A DNA stretch of 64,000 nt, taken from contig CAVULN010000013.1 of the NCBI GenBank assembly GCA_963742305.1, forward strand, positions 62,001 through 126,000. Direction: 5' to 3'. Shown here in pieces: positions 1 to 8,527 of this stretch (position 1 is its first letter; each line of letters opens with the position of its first letter). The notes under the pieces are model-generated. The model was given only the letters and a program-made list of their open reading frames with translations. It was not told the origin of the DNA and ran no database searches. Origin of the DNA: Roseiarcus sp963742305. Its GTDB lineage: Bacteria > Pseudomonadota > Alphaproteobacteria > Rhizobiales > Beijerinckiaceae. The position numbers and the translations under genes were made by a program.

Positions 1-951
1 GAGGTCGCCTCCGAAGGAGAGGTCCTGTTCGATGGCAAGAACGTAAGCGACGAGCTGCCCCATGACCGCGACATTGCTATGGTCTTCCAGAACTACGCGC
101 TCTTTCCGCATCTCAACGTCTATTCGAACATCGCTTTCGGAATGCGCCTGCGAAAGGTCCCGAAGTCGCAAATCGAGGATCGCGTCCGCAGGACCGCCAG
201 TCTGCTCGGCATCGAGAGCGTGCTCGAGCGACGGCCGAAGGAGCTGTCGGGCGGTCAGCGCCAGCGAGTCGCGCTGGGCCGCGCCATCGTGCGCGAGCCG
301 CGCGTCTTTCTGATGGACGAGCCGCTGTCGAATCTCGATGCCGCGCTGCGCATGGAGATGCGCGCCGAAATCATCAAACTGCAAGAACGGCTGGGCGTGA
401 CGACATTCTACGTCACGCACGATCAGGTCGAGGCTCTGAGCATGGGCGACCGCATTGTCGTCATGCGCGACGGAAGAATCCAACAGGTCGGAAGCCCGAC
501 CGAACTCTACGAGCAGCCCAAGAACACCTATGTCGCGAGCTTCATCGGCAGTCCGCCAATGAATTTTGTCGAAGGGCGCATCGACGGCGACCGCATCCTC
601 TTGCCCGCCGAGAAGGCGATGCCGGGCGAGAATGGCGCAATTCGGCAGGCGCTCGCCAGCGCCCCGGCCCCGGAGATCACGCTCGGGATCAGGCCGGAGC
701 ACATTCTCTTGTCGGACGAGCCGGCAAGAGCCGACGTGTTCAGCATCGCCGGCGCCGTCGACACCGTCGAACCCCTTGGCCATACGACGCTGGTGCGGGC
801 GAAGACGGCGTCGGAACGGGTCCTGAATGTGCTGCTCGCGGGCAAGGTCCGACTCCAGGAGGGTCAGGCGGTTCATGCGACATTCCCCGCCGATCGTGTC
901 TATCTGTTCGACCGCAAGAGCGAGCGGTCGCTGCTCGGCATCAGCCAGTAG
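1..951 (+). CDS. Sugar-type ABC transporter ATP-binding protein (partial, 5' end outside window)
   Basis: ATPase subunit of an importer of the MalK/UgpC class, which would power uptake of a sugar, polyol or polyol phosphate at the inner membrane. The frame is open from base 1, so the start and the Walker A motif lie outside the window; 316 residues are visible. The Q-loop (MVFQNYALFP), the signature LSGGQRQRVALGRA, Walker B (VFLMDEPLSNLD) and the switch histidine (YVTHDQ) are all present. About 130 C-terminal residues form the TOBE-like regulatory domain typical of MalK/UgpC, including GIRPEHI. An aldolase-like gene follows after 26 bases, so the transporter probably feeds the downstream catabolic genes. 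The substrate cannot be read from this subunit; the permeases and binding protein should lie just to the left. Confidence 0.93.
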   Translation, partial: EVASEGEVLFDGKNVSDELPHDRDIAMVFQNYALFPHLNVYSNIAFGMRLRKVPKSQIEDRVRRTASLLGIESVLERRPKELSGGQRQRVALGRAIVREPRVFLMDEPLSNLDAALRMEMRAEIIKLQERLGVTTFYVTHDQVEALSMGDRIVVMRDGRIQQVGSPTELYEQPKNTYVASFIGSPPMNFVEGRIDGDRILLPAEKAMPGENGAIRQALASAPAPEITLGIRPEHILLSDEPARADVFSIAGAVDTVEPLGHTTLVRAKTASERVLNVLLAGKVRLQEGQAVHATFPADRVYLFDRKSERSLLGISQ

Positions 952-977
952 CGCACAACGCTGACCGAGGCGTCTCC

Positions 978-1866
978 ATGCCGCTCGAATCGGTTCCAGC
1001 GCTGATGCAAAGGGCGCGGGATGGAGGCTACGCAGTCGGCTATTTCGAAAGTTGGAACCTCGAGTCCGCTTTACGGAGTGCTTGAAGCCGCCGAAAGTGC
1101 GCGCGCGCCAATCATCATCGGGTTTAACGGCGAGTTCTTGAGCCGCGCGGGGCGAACCGCGGCCGAGCGCTTGTCATGGTACGGCGCGCTCGGGAGGACC
1201 GCCGCACTCGAAGCGAACGTTCCCTGCGGTTTCATTTTCAACGAATGCCCGCGAGACGACTGGACCCGAGCCGCAGTTACCGCCGGTTTCAATCTCGTCA
1301 TGCCGGCGGACCCGGCCGCGCCGGCGGACGACTACGCGAGACGGGTGCGCGCTTTGGTCGACTACGCCCACCCGCGCGACGTCGCGGTCGAAGCGGAGCT
1401 CGGCGAACTTCCAGCGGGTGTTCCAGGCTTCGCGCACGGCAAGGGCGCAAAGACCGATCCGGACGGCGCGCGGGATTTCGTCCGTGCGACTGGCGTCGAC
1501 CTGCTCGCCGTCAGCGTCGGCAACGTACACGTGTCGCTCTCCGGCCGTATGGCGCTCGACCTCGACCGTCTGATGAGGATCCGGCGGGCCGTCGACGTCC
1601 CGCTCGTGCTGCACGGCGGCACGGGAATCGCGAGCGACTCGCTGCACGAGGCGATTGCGATAGGCGTCGCGAAAGTGAACTACGGGACGATCCTCAAGCA
1701 ACGCTACCTTGCGGCGGTTCGGCGCGCGCTGGCGGTCGACGAGCTGAATCCGCACGCTCTTCTCGGCATGGGCGGTCCTGAGGACGTGATGATCGCCGGG
1801 CGTCGCGCGGTGCGCGAGGCCGTGCTTGAACGCCTGCGCACGCTTGGCTGCGCGGGGAGGGCGTGA
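978..1866 (+). CDS. Class II fructose-bisphosphate aldolase-like protein (frameshifted)
   Basis: Aldolase of the class II (metal-dependent) ketose-bisphosphate family, about 295 residues once reconstructed. ATG 978 opens MPLESVPALMQRARDGGYAV, a typical N-terminus, but that frame stops soon after. The rest (LYGVLEAAESARAP onward) is in another frame, and removing one C near 1066 joins them. The late motifs are present: AVEAELGELP, TDPDGARDFVRATGVD, GNVHV (metal histidine) and VLHGGTGI (metal histidine and phosphate site). The usual HLDH segment, carrying the catalytic aspartate and another metal histidine, is replaced by FNECPRDD, so standard aldolase chemistry is doubtful. The stop overlaps the next gene. 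It probably cleaves, or once cleaved, a phosphorylated ketose made by one of the two kinases in the operon. Confidence 0.8.
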
Positions 1867-2828
1867 TGGTCCGGGTGGGCTGCGCCGGCATCCTGGTGGC
1901 GGACATGCTCTGCGGTCCAGTCGAGGCGTTGCCGCAGCCTGGGGAACTGCTCGCGGTCGACGACATTCCGGCCAAGGCGGGAGGGTGCGCTGCGAATGTC
2001 GCGATCGATCTCTCCCGCCAGCGCATCGCCGCTTCGGTTGCGGGTTGCGTCGGTCACGACGCCGCCGCCGAGACGCCGCTCGCCGCATTGCGGGCGCATG
2101 GCGTCGACTGCGCCGGCATCGTCCAGTCCGATCGTCTCCCGACGAGCAAGACTGTGGTTCTGCTCGTCGCCGGCCAGGATCGTCGCTTCCTCCACGCCTT
2201 CGGCGCCAATGCGGAGTTCAACATCGGCCACATCCGGCGCGAATGGTTGAGCGGGCTCAGTGTCTTCTATCTCGGCGGCCTTTTCGTCATGCCGGGCATC
2301 AAGGTTGACGAGCTCGTCGACCTGCTCGCGTTCTGCCATCGGTCGGGCATCGTCACCGTCGTGACCGTGGTCGTTCCCAAGCCCTTCGACCGACGTCGCG
2401 ACCTCGCAGAGCTCCTGCCGATGATCGACTACTTCCTGCCGAACGACGACGAGGCGCGGGTCTTCACCGGGAAACGCGACCCGGTCGACCAGGTCCAAGC
2501 GCTGGCCGTGGCCGGCGCGCGGATTCCAATCGTCACCTGCGGAGCGAGAGGCGCAGTCGCCGCGCAGGGGCGCCAGCGTTGGCGTTGCGGCGCCTACGAC
2601 GTGCCGATCGTCGATCCTTCCGGCTGCGGCGACGCCTTCGCCGCGGGCGTGATCACAGGAATCGTCCATGGCTGGGACATGACCCGGACGCTTGTCTATG
2701 CGTCCGCGCTCGGCGCTTCCGCGGTCCGCGCCGTCGGCACGACCGACGGCGTGTTTCACGCTGGCGAGGCCGAGACGTTCATCGCCGGGCGCAAGCTAAA
2801 GATGGAGGAATGGACCGTTGCCGATTGA
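1866..2828 (+). CDS. PfkB-family carbohydrate kinase
   Basis: Ribokinase/PfkB sugar kinase of 320 residues that phosphorylates a sugar or sugar phosphate with ATP. The N-terminal PfkB glycine signature is seen as AKAGGCAANVAIDL. The C-terminal signature is DPSGCGDAFAAG, with the catalytic aspartate intact and cysteine in place of the common alanine of GAGD. ATG 1866 is preferred. A GTG at 1863 in the same frame overlaps the stop of the aldolase-like gene, which implies translational coupling. The 3' end overlaps the TTG start of the lipoyl gene. The substrate is unknown; with the aldolase-like neighbour a ketose monophosphate or a deoxy-sugar phosphate is plausible, but that is inference. Confidence 0.9.
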   Translation: MVRVGCAGILVADMLCGPVEALPQPGELLAVDDIPAKAGGCAANVAIDLSRQRIAASVAGCVGHDAAAETPLAALRAHGVDCAGIVQSDRLPTSKTVVLLVAGQDRRFLHAFGANAEFNIGHIRREWLSGLSVFYLGGLFVMPGIKVDELVDLLAFCHRSGIVTVVTVVVPKPFDRRRDLAELLPMIDYFLPNDDEARVFTGKRDPVDQVQALAVAGARIPIVTCGARGAVAAQGRQRWRCGAYDVPIVDPSGCGDAFAAGVITGIVHGWDMTRTLVYASALGASAVRAVGTTDGVFHAGEAETFIAGRKLKMEEWTVAD

Positions 2829-3064
2829 CGTCAAAATGCCCGATCTGTCGGCCACGGAGGGCTCGGATATTCTGGTCAAACGCTGGCTCGTCACGGAGGG
2901 CGCGCGGGTCAAGCGCGGCCAGCCGCTGCTCGAGGTCGAAACCGACAAGGCGACGACGGAGGTCGAATTCGGCAGCGACCGGAACCGTCATCGAAATCCT
3001 CGCAGCCCCCGACGCGAAGGTCGCGATTGGCGAAGTCATCGCGCGGATCGAGGTCGACGCATGA
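2818..3064 (+). CDS. Stand-alone lipoyl-domain carrier protein (frameshifted)
   Basis: A lipoyl/biotinyl attachment domain of about 81 residues with nothing attached to it. It starts at TTG 2818 after a GGAGGA ribosome-binding site at 2804-2809, reads PIDVKMPDLSATEGS, and carries the lipoylation lysine in ETDKATTEVE. The second half (AATGTVIEILAAPDAKVAIG) is one frame away; one extra base at 2968-2972 explains this. It lies directly before the E1 alpha gene and overlaps it by 4 bases. It should carry the acyl group produced by the E1 enzyme. Unlike AcoC or PdhC it has no subunit-binding domain and no acyltransferase domain, so an E2 core must come from elsewhere or the acyl group is handled differently. 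Confidence 0.8.
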
Positions 3065-4038
3065 ACTCGCCCTTCGACAACGGTTGGAAGCTCGATCTCC
3101 TCGATCGGATGATCCGCATCCGTGAATTCGAGGAGGGTGTACGCTTCCTGTTCCTCGAAGGCGCCATGCCCGGCACCATCCACCAGTGCCAGGGCCAGGA
3201 GGCGACGGCGGTCGGCGTTTGCGCCGCTCTCCGGAGAGACGATTTCATAACTTCGACGTTCCGCGGACACGGCCATGCCATCGCCAAAGGGCTTGGCGAG
3301 CAGGAGCTCCTCGACGAATTGTTCGGAGCCTCGACCGGCTGCTGCAAAGGGAAGGGCGGTTCGATGCATGTCGGCGACATGAGCAAGGGCATGGTTCCCG
3401 GCATCGCCATCGTCGGCGGCGGCATTCCGCTCGCAGCGGGCATGGCGCTGGCGTTCAAGATGCAGAAGAGCGATCGGATCGTCGCCTGCTTCTTCGGCGA
3501 CGGCGCGGTGGCCGAAGGCGCCTTCCACGAAGGCGTGAACATGGCCGCAATCTGGCGGCTGCCGGCGATCTTCGTCTGCGAGAACAATCTGTACGGCGCC
3601 TCGACTCGGATCGATCTCGTGATGAGAAATGCGCGCGTCGCCGACCGCGCGGCCCAATATGGAATCGCTGGCGAGACGGTGGACGGCAACGACGTCGAGG
3701 CGGTCTATGCAGCGACCGAGCGCGCGGCGGCGCGGTGCCGGGCCGGCGACGGGCCTGTTCTCCTCGAGCTCCTGACCTATCGCCAGACCGGCCACTCGCG
3801 ACGCGATCCTCGCCTTTACCAACCGGAGGCGGAGAAAAAGGAATGGGCGGCGCGCGATCCCATCGAAGTCCTCTCGACTCGCCTTCAGACGGAGGGGATC
3901 GCGGACGAAGCGGAAATCGAAGAGATGCGGTCGCGCGCGGCGAAACGCTTCGCCGAGGCGGTGAAAAGGGCGCGCGCCGCGCCGCAACCGTCCATCGACG
4001 ATCTCAAGACCGACCTCTTCGCAGAGGCCGCGCCATGA
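3061..4038 (+). CDS. Thiamine-diphosphate dehydrogenase E1 alpha subunit (acetoin/pyruvate type)
   Basis: Alpha subunit, 325 residues, of the heterotetrameric E1 that decarboxylates a 2-oxoacid or cleaves acetoin and passes the acyl group to lipoyl-lysine. The family pattern is clear: TFRGHGHAIAKG, KGKGGSMHVGDM, and the thiamine diphosphate motif FFGDGAVAEGAFHEG ending in CENNLYG. The phosphorylation-loop region reads TGHSRRDPRLYQ, closer to AcoA-like proteins than to mitochondrial PdhA in my judgement. ATG 3061 overlaps the lipoyl gene, and the end overlaps E1 beta as ATGA, so the three are translationally coupled. Substrate identity is open: acetoin, pyruvate or a methyl-ketol sugar derivative are all possible. 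Confidence 0.93.
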   Translation: MNSPFDNGWKLDLLDRMIRIREFEEGVRFLFLEGAMPGTIHQCQGQEATAVGVCAALRRDDFITSTFRGHGHAIAKGLGEQELLDELFGASTGCCKGKGGSMHVGDMSKGMVPGIAIVGGGIPLAAGMALAFKMQKSDRIVACFFGDGAVAEGAFHEGVNMAAIWRLPAIFVCENNLYGASTRIDLVMRNARVADRAAQYGIAGETVDGNDVEAVYAATERAAARCRAGDGPVLLELLTYRQTGHSRRDPRLYQPEAEKKEWAARDPIEVLSTRLQTEGIADEAEIEEMRSRAAKRFAEAVKRARAAPQPSIDDLKTDLFAEAAP

Positions 4039-5051
4039 AGCGACAGGGAATTGCGGAGGCCTTGCGCGACGCGATCGCCGAGGAGATGGAGCGGGACCCG
4101 CGCGTCTTCTGCCTCGGCGAGGACATTGGCGTGCCGGGCGGATGGGGCGGCGCGTTCACCGTGACGCTCGGCCTCGAGAAGAGGTTCCCGGACCGCATCA
4201 TCAACACGCCGATCGCGGAGCTCGGCTTCTTCGGTGTTGCGACCGGAGCGGCGATCATGGGCATGCGGCCGATCGTCGACGTGCAGTATGGCGACTTCCT
4301 GTTTCTCGCCAGCGACCAGATCATCAACAACGCCGCGAAGCTCCGCTACATGTCGGGTGGACAGATCCACACGCCTATGGTTATGCGCGCGCCGGTCGGG
4401 GCCACCGGCCGCGGCGCCCAGCACGCGCAGAACATGGAGCGCTATTTCGTCGGCGTTCCGGGCCTCAAGGTCGTCGCTCCATCGAACGCTTATGACGCCA
4501 AGGGACTGCTCAAGGCCGCTGTTCGCGACGACAATCCGGTGATGATCTTTGAGCACAAGCTGCTGTACGGCTCGAAAGGGGCGCGCGCAGAGCCTGGAGC
4601 GATCGACGCGACGAGCGACATTCCCGACGGCGACTACGTCGTTCCGCTCGACAAAGCCGCGGTGATGAGAAAGGGCTCCCAGATCAGCATCCTGGGCTGG
4701 CTCCTCACCGCGCACCTCAGCTTGCAGGCCGCCGAGCGACTCGCGACCGAAGGGATCGACGCCGAAGCGATCGACGTGCGCGCTCTCGCGCCGCTCGACT
4801 GGCCGACGCTCGAGGCGTCGGCGCGCAAGAATGGCCGGGTCGTGATCGTCGAGGAAGGTCCGAAGACCGGAGGGGTCGGCGCGGAAATCGCAGCGTCCTT
4901 GTGTGAGCGCGTTCGTGGCTTGCGCGTGGCGCGGGTCGCCTCCGCCGATGTTCCGGTCCCCTTCTCGCCGCCGCTCGAGAACGCCTACCGGCCCGACGTC
5001 GCGCGAGTGGTTGCGGCGGCGCGCGCCCTTTGCCGAGGCGGAGGATCCTGA
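4035..5051 (+). CDS. Thiamine-diphosphate dehydrogenase E1 beta subunit
   Basis: Beta subunit (338 residues) that forms the E1 active site together with the preceding alpha subunit. Family features are GEDIGVPGGWGGAFTVT, the cofactor-contacting ETPIAE-type segment seen as NTPIAELGFFG, the QYGDFLFLASDQI segment, and the C-terminal transketolase-like domain with VRALAPLDW and VEEGPKTGGVGAEIA. ATG 4035 overlaps the E1 alpha stop by 4 bases. The FGGY kinase begins 11 bases after its stop. No E3 dihydrolipoamide dehydrogenase and no E2 acyltransferase are encoded before the operon ends, so a housekeeping E3 is presumably shared. Confidence 0.93.
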   Translation: MKRQGIAEALRDAIAEEMERDPRVFCLGEDIGVPGGWGGAFTVTLGLEKRFPDRIINTPIAELGFFGVATGAAIMGMRPIVDVQYGDFLFLASDQIINNAAKLRYMSGGQIHTPMVMRAPVGATGRGAQHAQNMERYFVGVPGLKVVAPSNAYDAKGLLKAAVRDDNPVMIFEHKLLYGSKGARAEPGAIDATSDIPDGDYVVPLDKAAVMRKGSQISILGWLLTAHLSLQAAERLATEGIDAEAIDVRALAPLDWPTLEASARKNGRVVIVEEGPKTGGVGAEIAASLCERVRGLRVARVASADVPVPFSPPLENAYRPDVARVVAAARALCRGGGS

Positions 5052-5062
5052 GGCCCGCTCGC

Positions 5063-6571
5063 ATGCCTGAGCGCCATATCATCGCTTTCGACGCTGGCGG
5101 CACGGCCGTCAAGGCGGCGCTCTACGACGAGTGCGGCGTCGAACGCGCAGCGGCCGCGGTGGGGATGGCGCCCTTGCATCCGGCGCCTGGCTGTCTCGAG
5201 CGCGATCCCGACGCGATGTGGGCCGCCGTCTGCGATGTCGCGCGCAAGGTTCTATCGGCTTCGGGCGTCGCGCCCGCATCGATCGCCGCGGTCGGCCTGA
5301 CCGGCTATGGCAACGGGCTCTTTCTTGTTGACCGCGACGGCAGACCGGTCCGCAACGCCATCCTCTCGCCCGATCAAAGAGCGCGCGCGATCTTGGCCCG
5401 CTGGCGCGCCGAAGGGGCCGAGGCGCGCTCGGTCCAGCTCACCTACAATTCGGAGTTTCCCGGCAAGCCGCTGCCGCTCATCGCCTGGCTCGATGCGCAC
5501 GAGCCGGAGTCGCTTAAGCGCGCCGACCGCGCGCTCTTCTGCAAGGACTATCTGCGCTTTCGTTTGACCGGCGAGATCGGCCTTGAGATCAGCGACATGT
5601 CTTCGGCGGCCCTTGTCGATCTGCGGGTTCGCCGCTGGACTCCCGCAGCGCTCGCCCCCTTCGGCCTCGAACGCTACGCGGGTCTCTTTGGCGACGGCGT
5701 CGAGCCGCTCACGATCGTCGGCGCGATCACGAGAGAGGCGGCGGCGGAAACCGGGCTCGCTGCCGGCACGCCGGTCTCAGCCGGCTACGCTGACGGCCCC
5801 GCGATGGCGCTCGGTCTTGGCGCGACCGACGAAAGCGTGATCAGCGTCATCGCCGGCACGTGGAGCCTCAACCAGCTCGCCACAAGAACGCCGGTGACCG
5901 ACGGATCGGTGTCGGCGGTCATCGCGGGGCCGAGGGCGGGCGAATTCGTGCTGACCGATGGGAGCCCAACGTCCGCAAGCGCTTTCGAGTGGTTCGTGGA
6001 CTCTGTCCTGCGCCGCGCCGCAGGCGATCAGAGCCGAGACGCGCTGTTCGACCTCTGCAACAGGGAAGTGGAACAGACGCGAGCAGGAAGCGACATCCCC
6101 TATTTCCTTCCCTATCTGAACGGCCGGCTCGGGCAGCCGGAGGCGCGGGCTTGTTTCCTCGGGCTCGCCTCGTGGCACGGCCTGCCTGAAATGGTCCGCG
6201 CCGTATACGAGGGTGTCGCCTTCGAGCATCGCAGCCATATTGATCGTCTGCTGATGGGCCGGCATCAGCCGCGCTCGGCGCGCTTCGCGGGCGGGGCCGC
6301 CCGGAGCCGGCCGTGGCTCGACATCTTCGCGTCGGCGATCGAGCTCCCGCTCGAACTGTCCGACGCCAGCGAGCTTGGCGCTCTGGGCGCGGCCATCATC
6401 GCCGCCGTAGCCGTTGGCCTCTATCCCGACCTGGACGCGGCGGTGGCGGCAATGACCCGCGTCACGAACCGGATCGAGCCGGACCGAGAGCTGTCCAGCA
6501 TCCTCGCTCCGCGACGCGAACTGTTTCAAGCGCTACGCGATAGGCTTAATTCGGCGTGGGCCTCGCTATAG
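5063..6571 (+). CDS. FGGY-family carbohydrate kinase
   Basis: Sugar kinase of 502 residues in the xylulokinase/glycerol kinase superfamily. The N-terminal phosphate loop is AFDAGGTAVKAALYD. LTGYGNGLFLVD and ILSPDQRAR match the first domain, and the C-terminal ATP-binding part shows RFAGGAARSRPWLDIFA. ATG 5063 aligns with the normal family start, although an upstream TTG keeps the frame open. It is the last gene of the operon and is followed by more than 700 bases without a recognised gene. FGGY members acting on pentuloses, hexuloses or polyols cannot be separated by eye. Its presence beside the PfkB kinase suggests successive phosphorylation of the imported compound or two entry points. Confidence 0.9.
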   Translation: MPERHIIAFDAGGTAVKAALYDECGVERAAAAVGMAPLHPAPGCLERDPDAMWAAVCDVARKVLSASGVAPASIAAVGLTGYGNGLFLVDRDGRPVRNAILSPDQRARAILARWRAEGAEARSVQLTYNSEFPGKPLPLIAWLDAHEPESLKRADRALFCKDYLRFRLTGEIGLEISDMSSAALVDLRVRRWTPAALAPFGLERYAGLFGDGVEPLTIVGAITREAAAETGLAAGTPVSAGYADGPAMALGLGATDESVISVIAGTWSLNQLATRTPVTDGSVSAVIAGPRAGEFVLTDGSPTSASAFEWFVDSVLRRAAGDQSRDALFDLCNREVEQTRAGSDIPYFLPYLNGRLGQPEARACFLGLASWHGLPEMVRAVYEGVAFEHRSHIDRLLMGRHQPRSARFAGGAARSRPWLDIFASAIELPLELSDASELGALGAAIIAAVAVGLYPDLDAAVAAMTRVTNRIEPDRELSSILAPRRELFQALRDRLNSAWASL

Positions 6572-7298
6572 TGGGCCAAATAGCTGCGACTGTCTTTGGG
6601 ATGACGCTACCGCAGCGTCCCGACGCCAGCGGCGTGGAATCTGAGTGTCCGCCCGCACAAGCTGAAGGCCTGTCGCGAAAGCGTCCGGGCATCGGTGCTG
6701 ACAATAGATCCGCATGAGACGATTCGATTTAACGCGAAGAAACGCATCGGCGGTATTTCGTGCCTCCAAAAGGCGCTACAGGCTTCGACAGAGGAAATCT
6801 GAATTCGCCGCCGTCGATCGCCCCGCGGCAACACCTGCCGCCAGCCGAGGCACTTCGGCCCGGAGCAGACAAGCAATTTAACGGCGCGCTCGTGCTTTCT
6901 GGCGGAGCGCCGAGTTGGAGCGCGATCAAGTACAAAGGTCAGTGTGTCATTCGGCGTGGGATCCGAGCGCCGGTCGGCGCCGCAAGCCGGCGGGCGACCG
7001 TGGACCCGAAACGCCGTCCACTCTCGTTGACCCCCTGCCGCGTGAGACCAGTAGGCCGATTGAGCCGTCTCGCGATCGGGTTCGAGACGGGGCGACGCCG
7101 ACAGCCCCGTCGGCGCCAGCGACAGCATCCTTCGTCTCCCACGCAACCGGGGCGCCCGGGTCTCCTACGACCGCGTGGCATCCCGATCAGCGACGCTTGG
7201 GTTGTCGCCGCCGATGGGCAAAGTCTCCGGCGGTAACCCCCGGATACGTCGAGGACTTCCACGAACGACGCAAAGCTCCTCAGCGACTGTGTTTGCGG
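6572..7298. other. Unassigned region between the sugar operon and the IS110 transposase
   Basis: About 730 bases without a gene I can recognise. Several short frames are open on both strands (for example a 179-codon frame on the minus strand at 6607-7146), but their translations are arginine/proline-rich and contain no family motif. The last part, roughly 7200-7298, probably contains the transposase-distal end of the IS110 element. The rest may be decayed insertion-sequence or integration debris. Confidence 0.5.
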
Positions 7299-8237
7299 TC
7301 AAGCGATTTCTGGGCGCCATGGCTGTTTGTCTCGCAGGACGGCGTTGAGGATGGTGAGGAGCTTGCGGGCTGCGGCGATGGCGACGAGCATTTTGGGCTT
7401 GCCGGCGTCGATGAGTCGTTGGCGAAAGGCCTTGAGGACGGGGTTGTGACGGCAGGCGGCGAGGCTTGCGAGAAAGAGGGCGGAGCGCACGGACTTGGCG
7501 CCGCCGGCGATCATGGCTTTGCCCTTCCACTGGCCGGATTGGCGGGTGAATGGGGCGAGCCCGGCGAGGCCTGCGATCCGCTTGCCGTCGAGGGTTCCGA
7601 GTTCGGGCAGTTCGGCGATGAGGGTGCGGGCGGTGATCTCGACCCCACGCCAGGAACGGACGCGAGGAGATCCTCCTTCTCGCGCCATGCGGGCGATCCG
7701 CGCACGGAAGCGTCGATTTCCCCATCGATCTCGACCAGCTCCTTCTCGAGCGCGGCGATCAGGCGAGCGATGCTCTTGCGGATCCGCGTGACCGCGACGC
7801 GCTTCTCCCGATTGCGCTCGGCGACGATCCTTTCGATGATCTGGCGGCGCCGCGCGACGAGGTCGGCGAGCAGCTGGGTCGCTTCGCCGGCGAGCCCGCA
7901 AGTCCGGCCTGGTCGCCTCGACGAAGCGGGCGATCATGCACGCGTCGATCGGGTCGGTCTTCGCGCGCCGCCCGAGCGCCTGGGCGAAGTGAGGCACCTG
8001 CGCGGGATTGATCACCACGACCGGCAGCGAAGCGCCCGCCAGCGCGGCCGCCACGACGGTCTCGAAGCCGCCCGTCGCTTCGACCGCGATCCGCTCCGGG
8101 CCCAGCGCCCCCATGCGCTCGACGAGTTCCGCCAGACCCTTGCCGTCGCGCGCGACCACAAAGGCTGCGCCCTCCGGCAGAACATGAACATCGAGCCGGT
8201 CCTTCGATACGTCGACCCCGACATAGGCCATCTCCAT
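7299..8237 (-). CDS. IS110-family transposase (two compensating frameshifts)
   Basis: DEDD-type transposase/recombinase of 312 residues. The RuvC-like N-terminus reads AYVGVDVSKDRLDVHV with the first acidic residue, followed by AVEATGGFE and RRAKTDPIDACMIARF. The C-terminal Tnp20 domain shows LAGLAPFTRQSGQWKG and GGAKSVRSALFLASL. Residues of roughly 110-200 are out of frame in the continuous reading. The correct middle (EATQLLADLVARRRQII, SPAWREKEDLLASVPGVG) is in the +1 frame, entered by a one-base gain near 7893-7899 and left by a one-base loss in the C-run at 7643-7646. ATG 8237 follows a purine-rich AAGGAAGGGGG. If the indels are real the protein is inactive; if errors, the gene is intact. 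Confidence 0.88.
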   Translation of the reverse strand: MEMAYVGVDVSKDRLDVHVLPEGAAFVVARDGKGLAELVERMGALGPERIAVEATGGFETVVAAALAGASLPVVVINPAQVPHFAQALGRRAKTDPIDACMIARFVEATRPDLRARRRSDPAARRPRRAAPPDHRKDRRRAQSGEARRGHADPQEHRSPDRRAREGAGRDRWGNRRFRARIARMAREGGSPRVRSWRGVEITARTLIAELPELGTLDGKRIAGLAGLAPFTRQSGQWKGKAMIAGGAKSVRSALFLASLAACRHNPVLKAFRQRLIDAGKPKMLVAIAAARKLLTILNAVLRDKQPWRPEIA

Positions 8238-8264
8238 CGTCCCCCTTCCTTGCGCAAACGGGCT

Positions 8265-8364
8265 CTTGGCGCCCAAGCGACTGTTCGAGGTCGATGGACA
8301 ACGGAGGGGCGACCAGGCTGAGGCGCGGGCTCAAAGGCCCAAGGATGAGCCGGCGTCCCCTCCG
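8265..8364 (-). ncRNA. Candidate IS110 bridge (guide) RNA region
   Basis: The untranslated DNA upstream of the transposase contains nested foldable structure. A perfect 8-base stem is formed by 8302-8309 and 8357-8364. It encloses a hairpin at 8327-8340 (GGGC, loop TCAAAG, GCCC). A further hairpin, CTTGG-CGC-CCAAG, lies at 8265-8277 next to the transposase start. IS110 elements are known to express a structured bridge RNA from this end that pairs with donor and target DNA. The identification here rests on position and foldability only; guide loops were not matched to target sequence. Confidence 0.3.
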
Positions 8365-8527
8365 CCACCGCGCCCTCAATCCTATCAGAAGACGCGAAAA
8401 CCAGGTTACAAGGATGAGGTCCGAGGGGAGCTTGGCAGGCACGTCACTGGTCACGGGCCGGGGCTAAAAAATACGCTGCAATGATGTTATAAATGGGCGG
8501 CTTGCATCGGTCCCGGCGAGACCATAG

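Larger units (their letters stand above)
7299..8480 (-). mobile_element. IS110-family insertion sequence (ends approximate)
   Basis: The element is recognised by its DEDD-type transposase (7299-8237, minus strand) and by the untranslated stretch in front of that gene, characteristic of IS110 rather than of IS elements with inverted terminal repeats. I see no obvious inverted repeats at the ends, as expected for the family. The outer boundary near 8480 is a guess from the start of AT-richer MarR promoter DNA, and the other end may extend below 7299. Only one copy is visible. Two indels in the transposase make current activity uncertain. Confidence 0.65.

Noticed and set aside
6607..7146. 179-codon minus-strand frame as a possible novel gene next to the IS element
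   Set aside because: Arg/Pro/Ser-rich composition, no motif, no convincing ribosome-binding site, and overlapping open frames on the other strand.
6915..8321. 468-codon plus-strand frame across the unassigned region and opposite the IS110 transposase
   Set aside because: Most of it is antisense to the transposase, and the part before 7299 shows no recognisable family.
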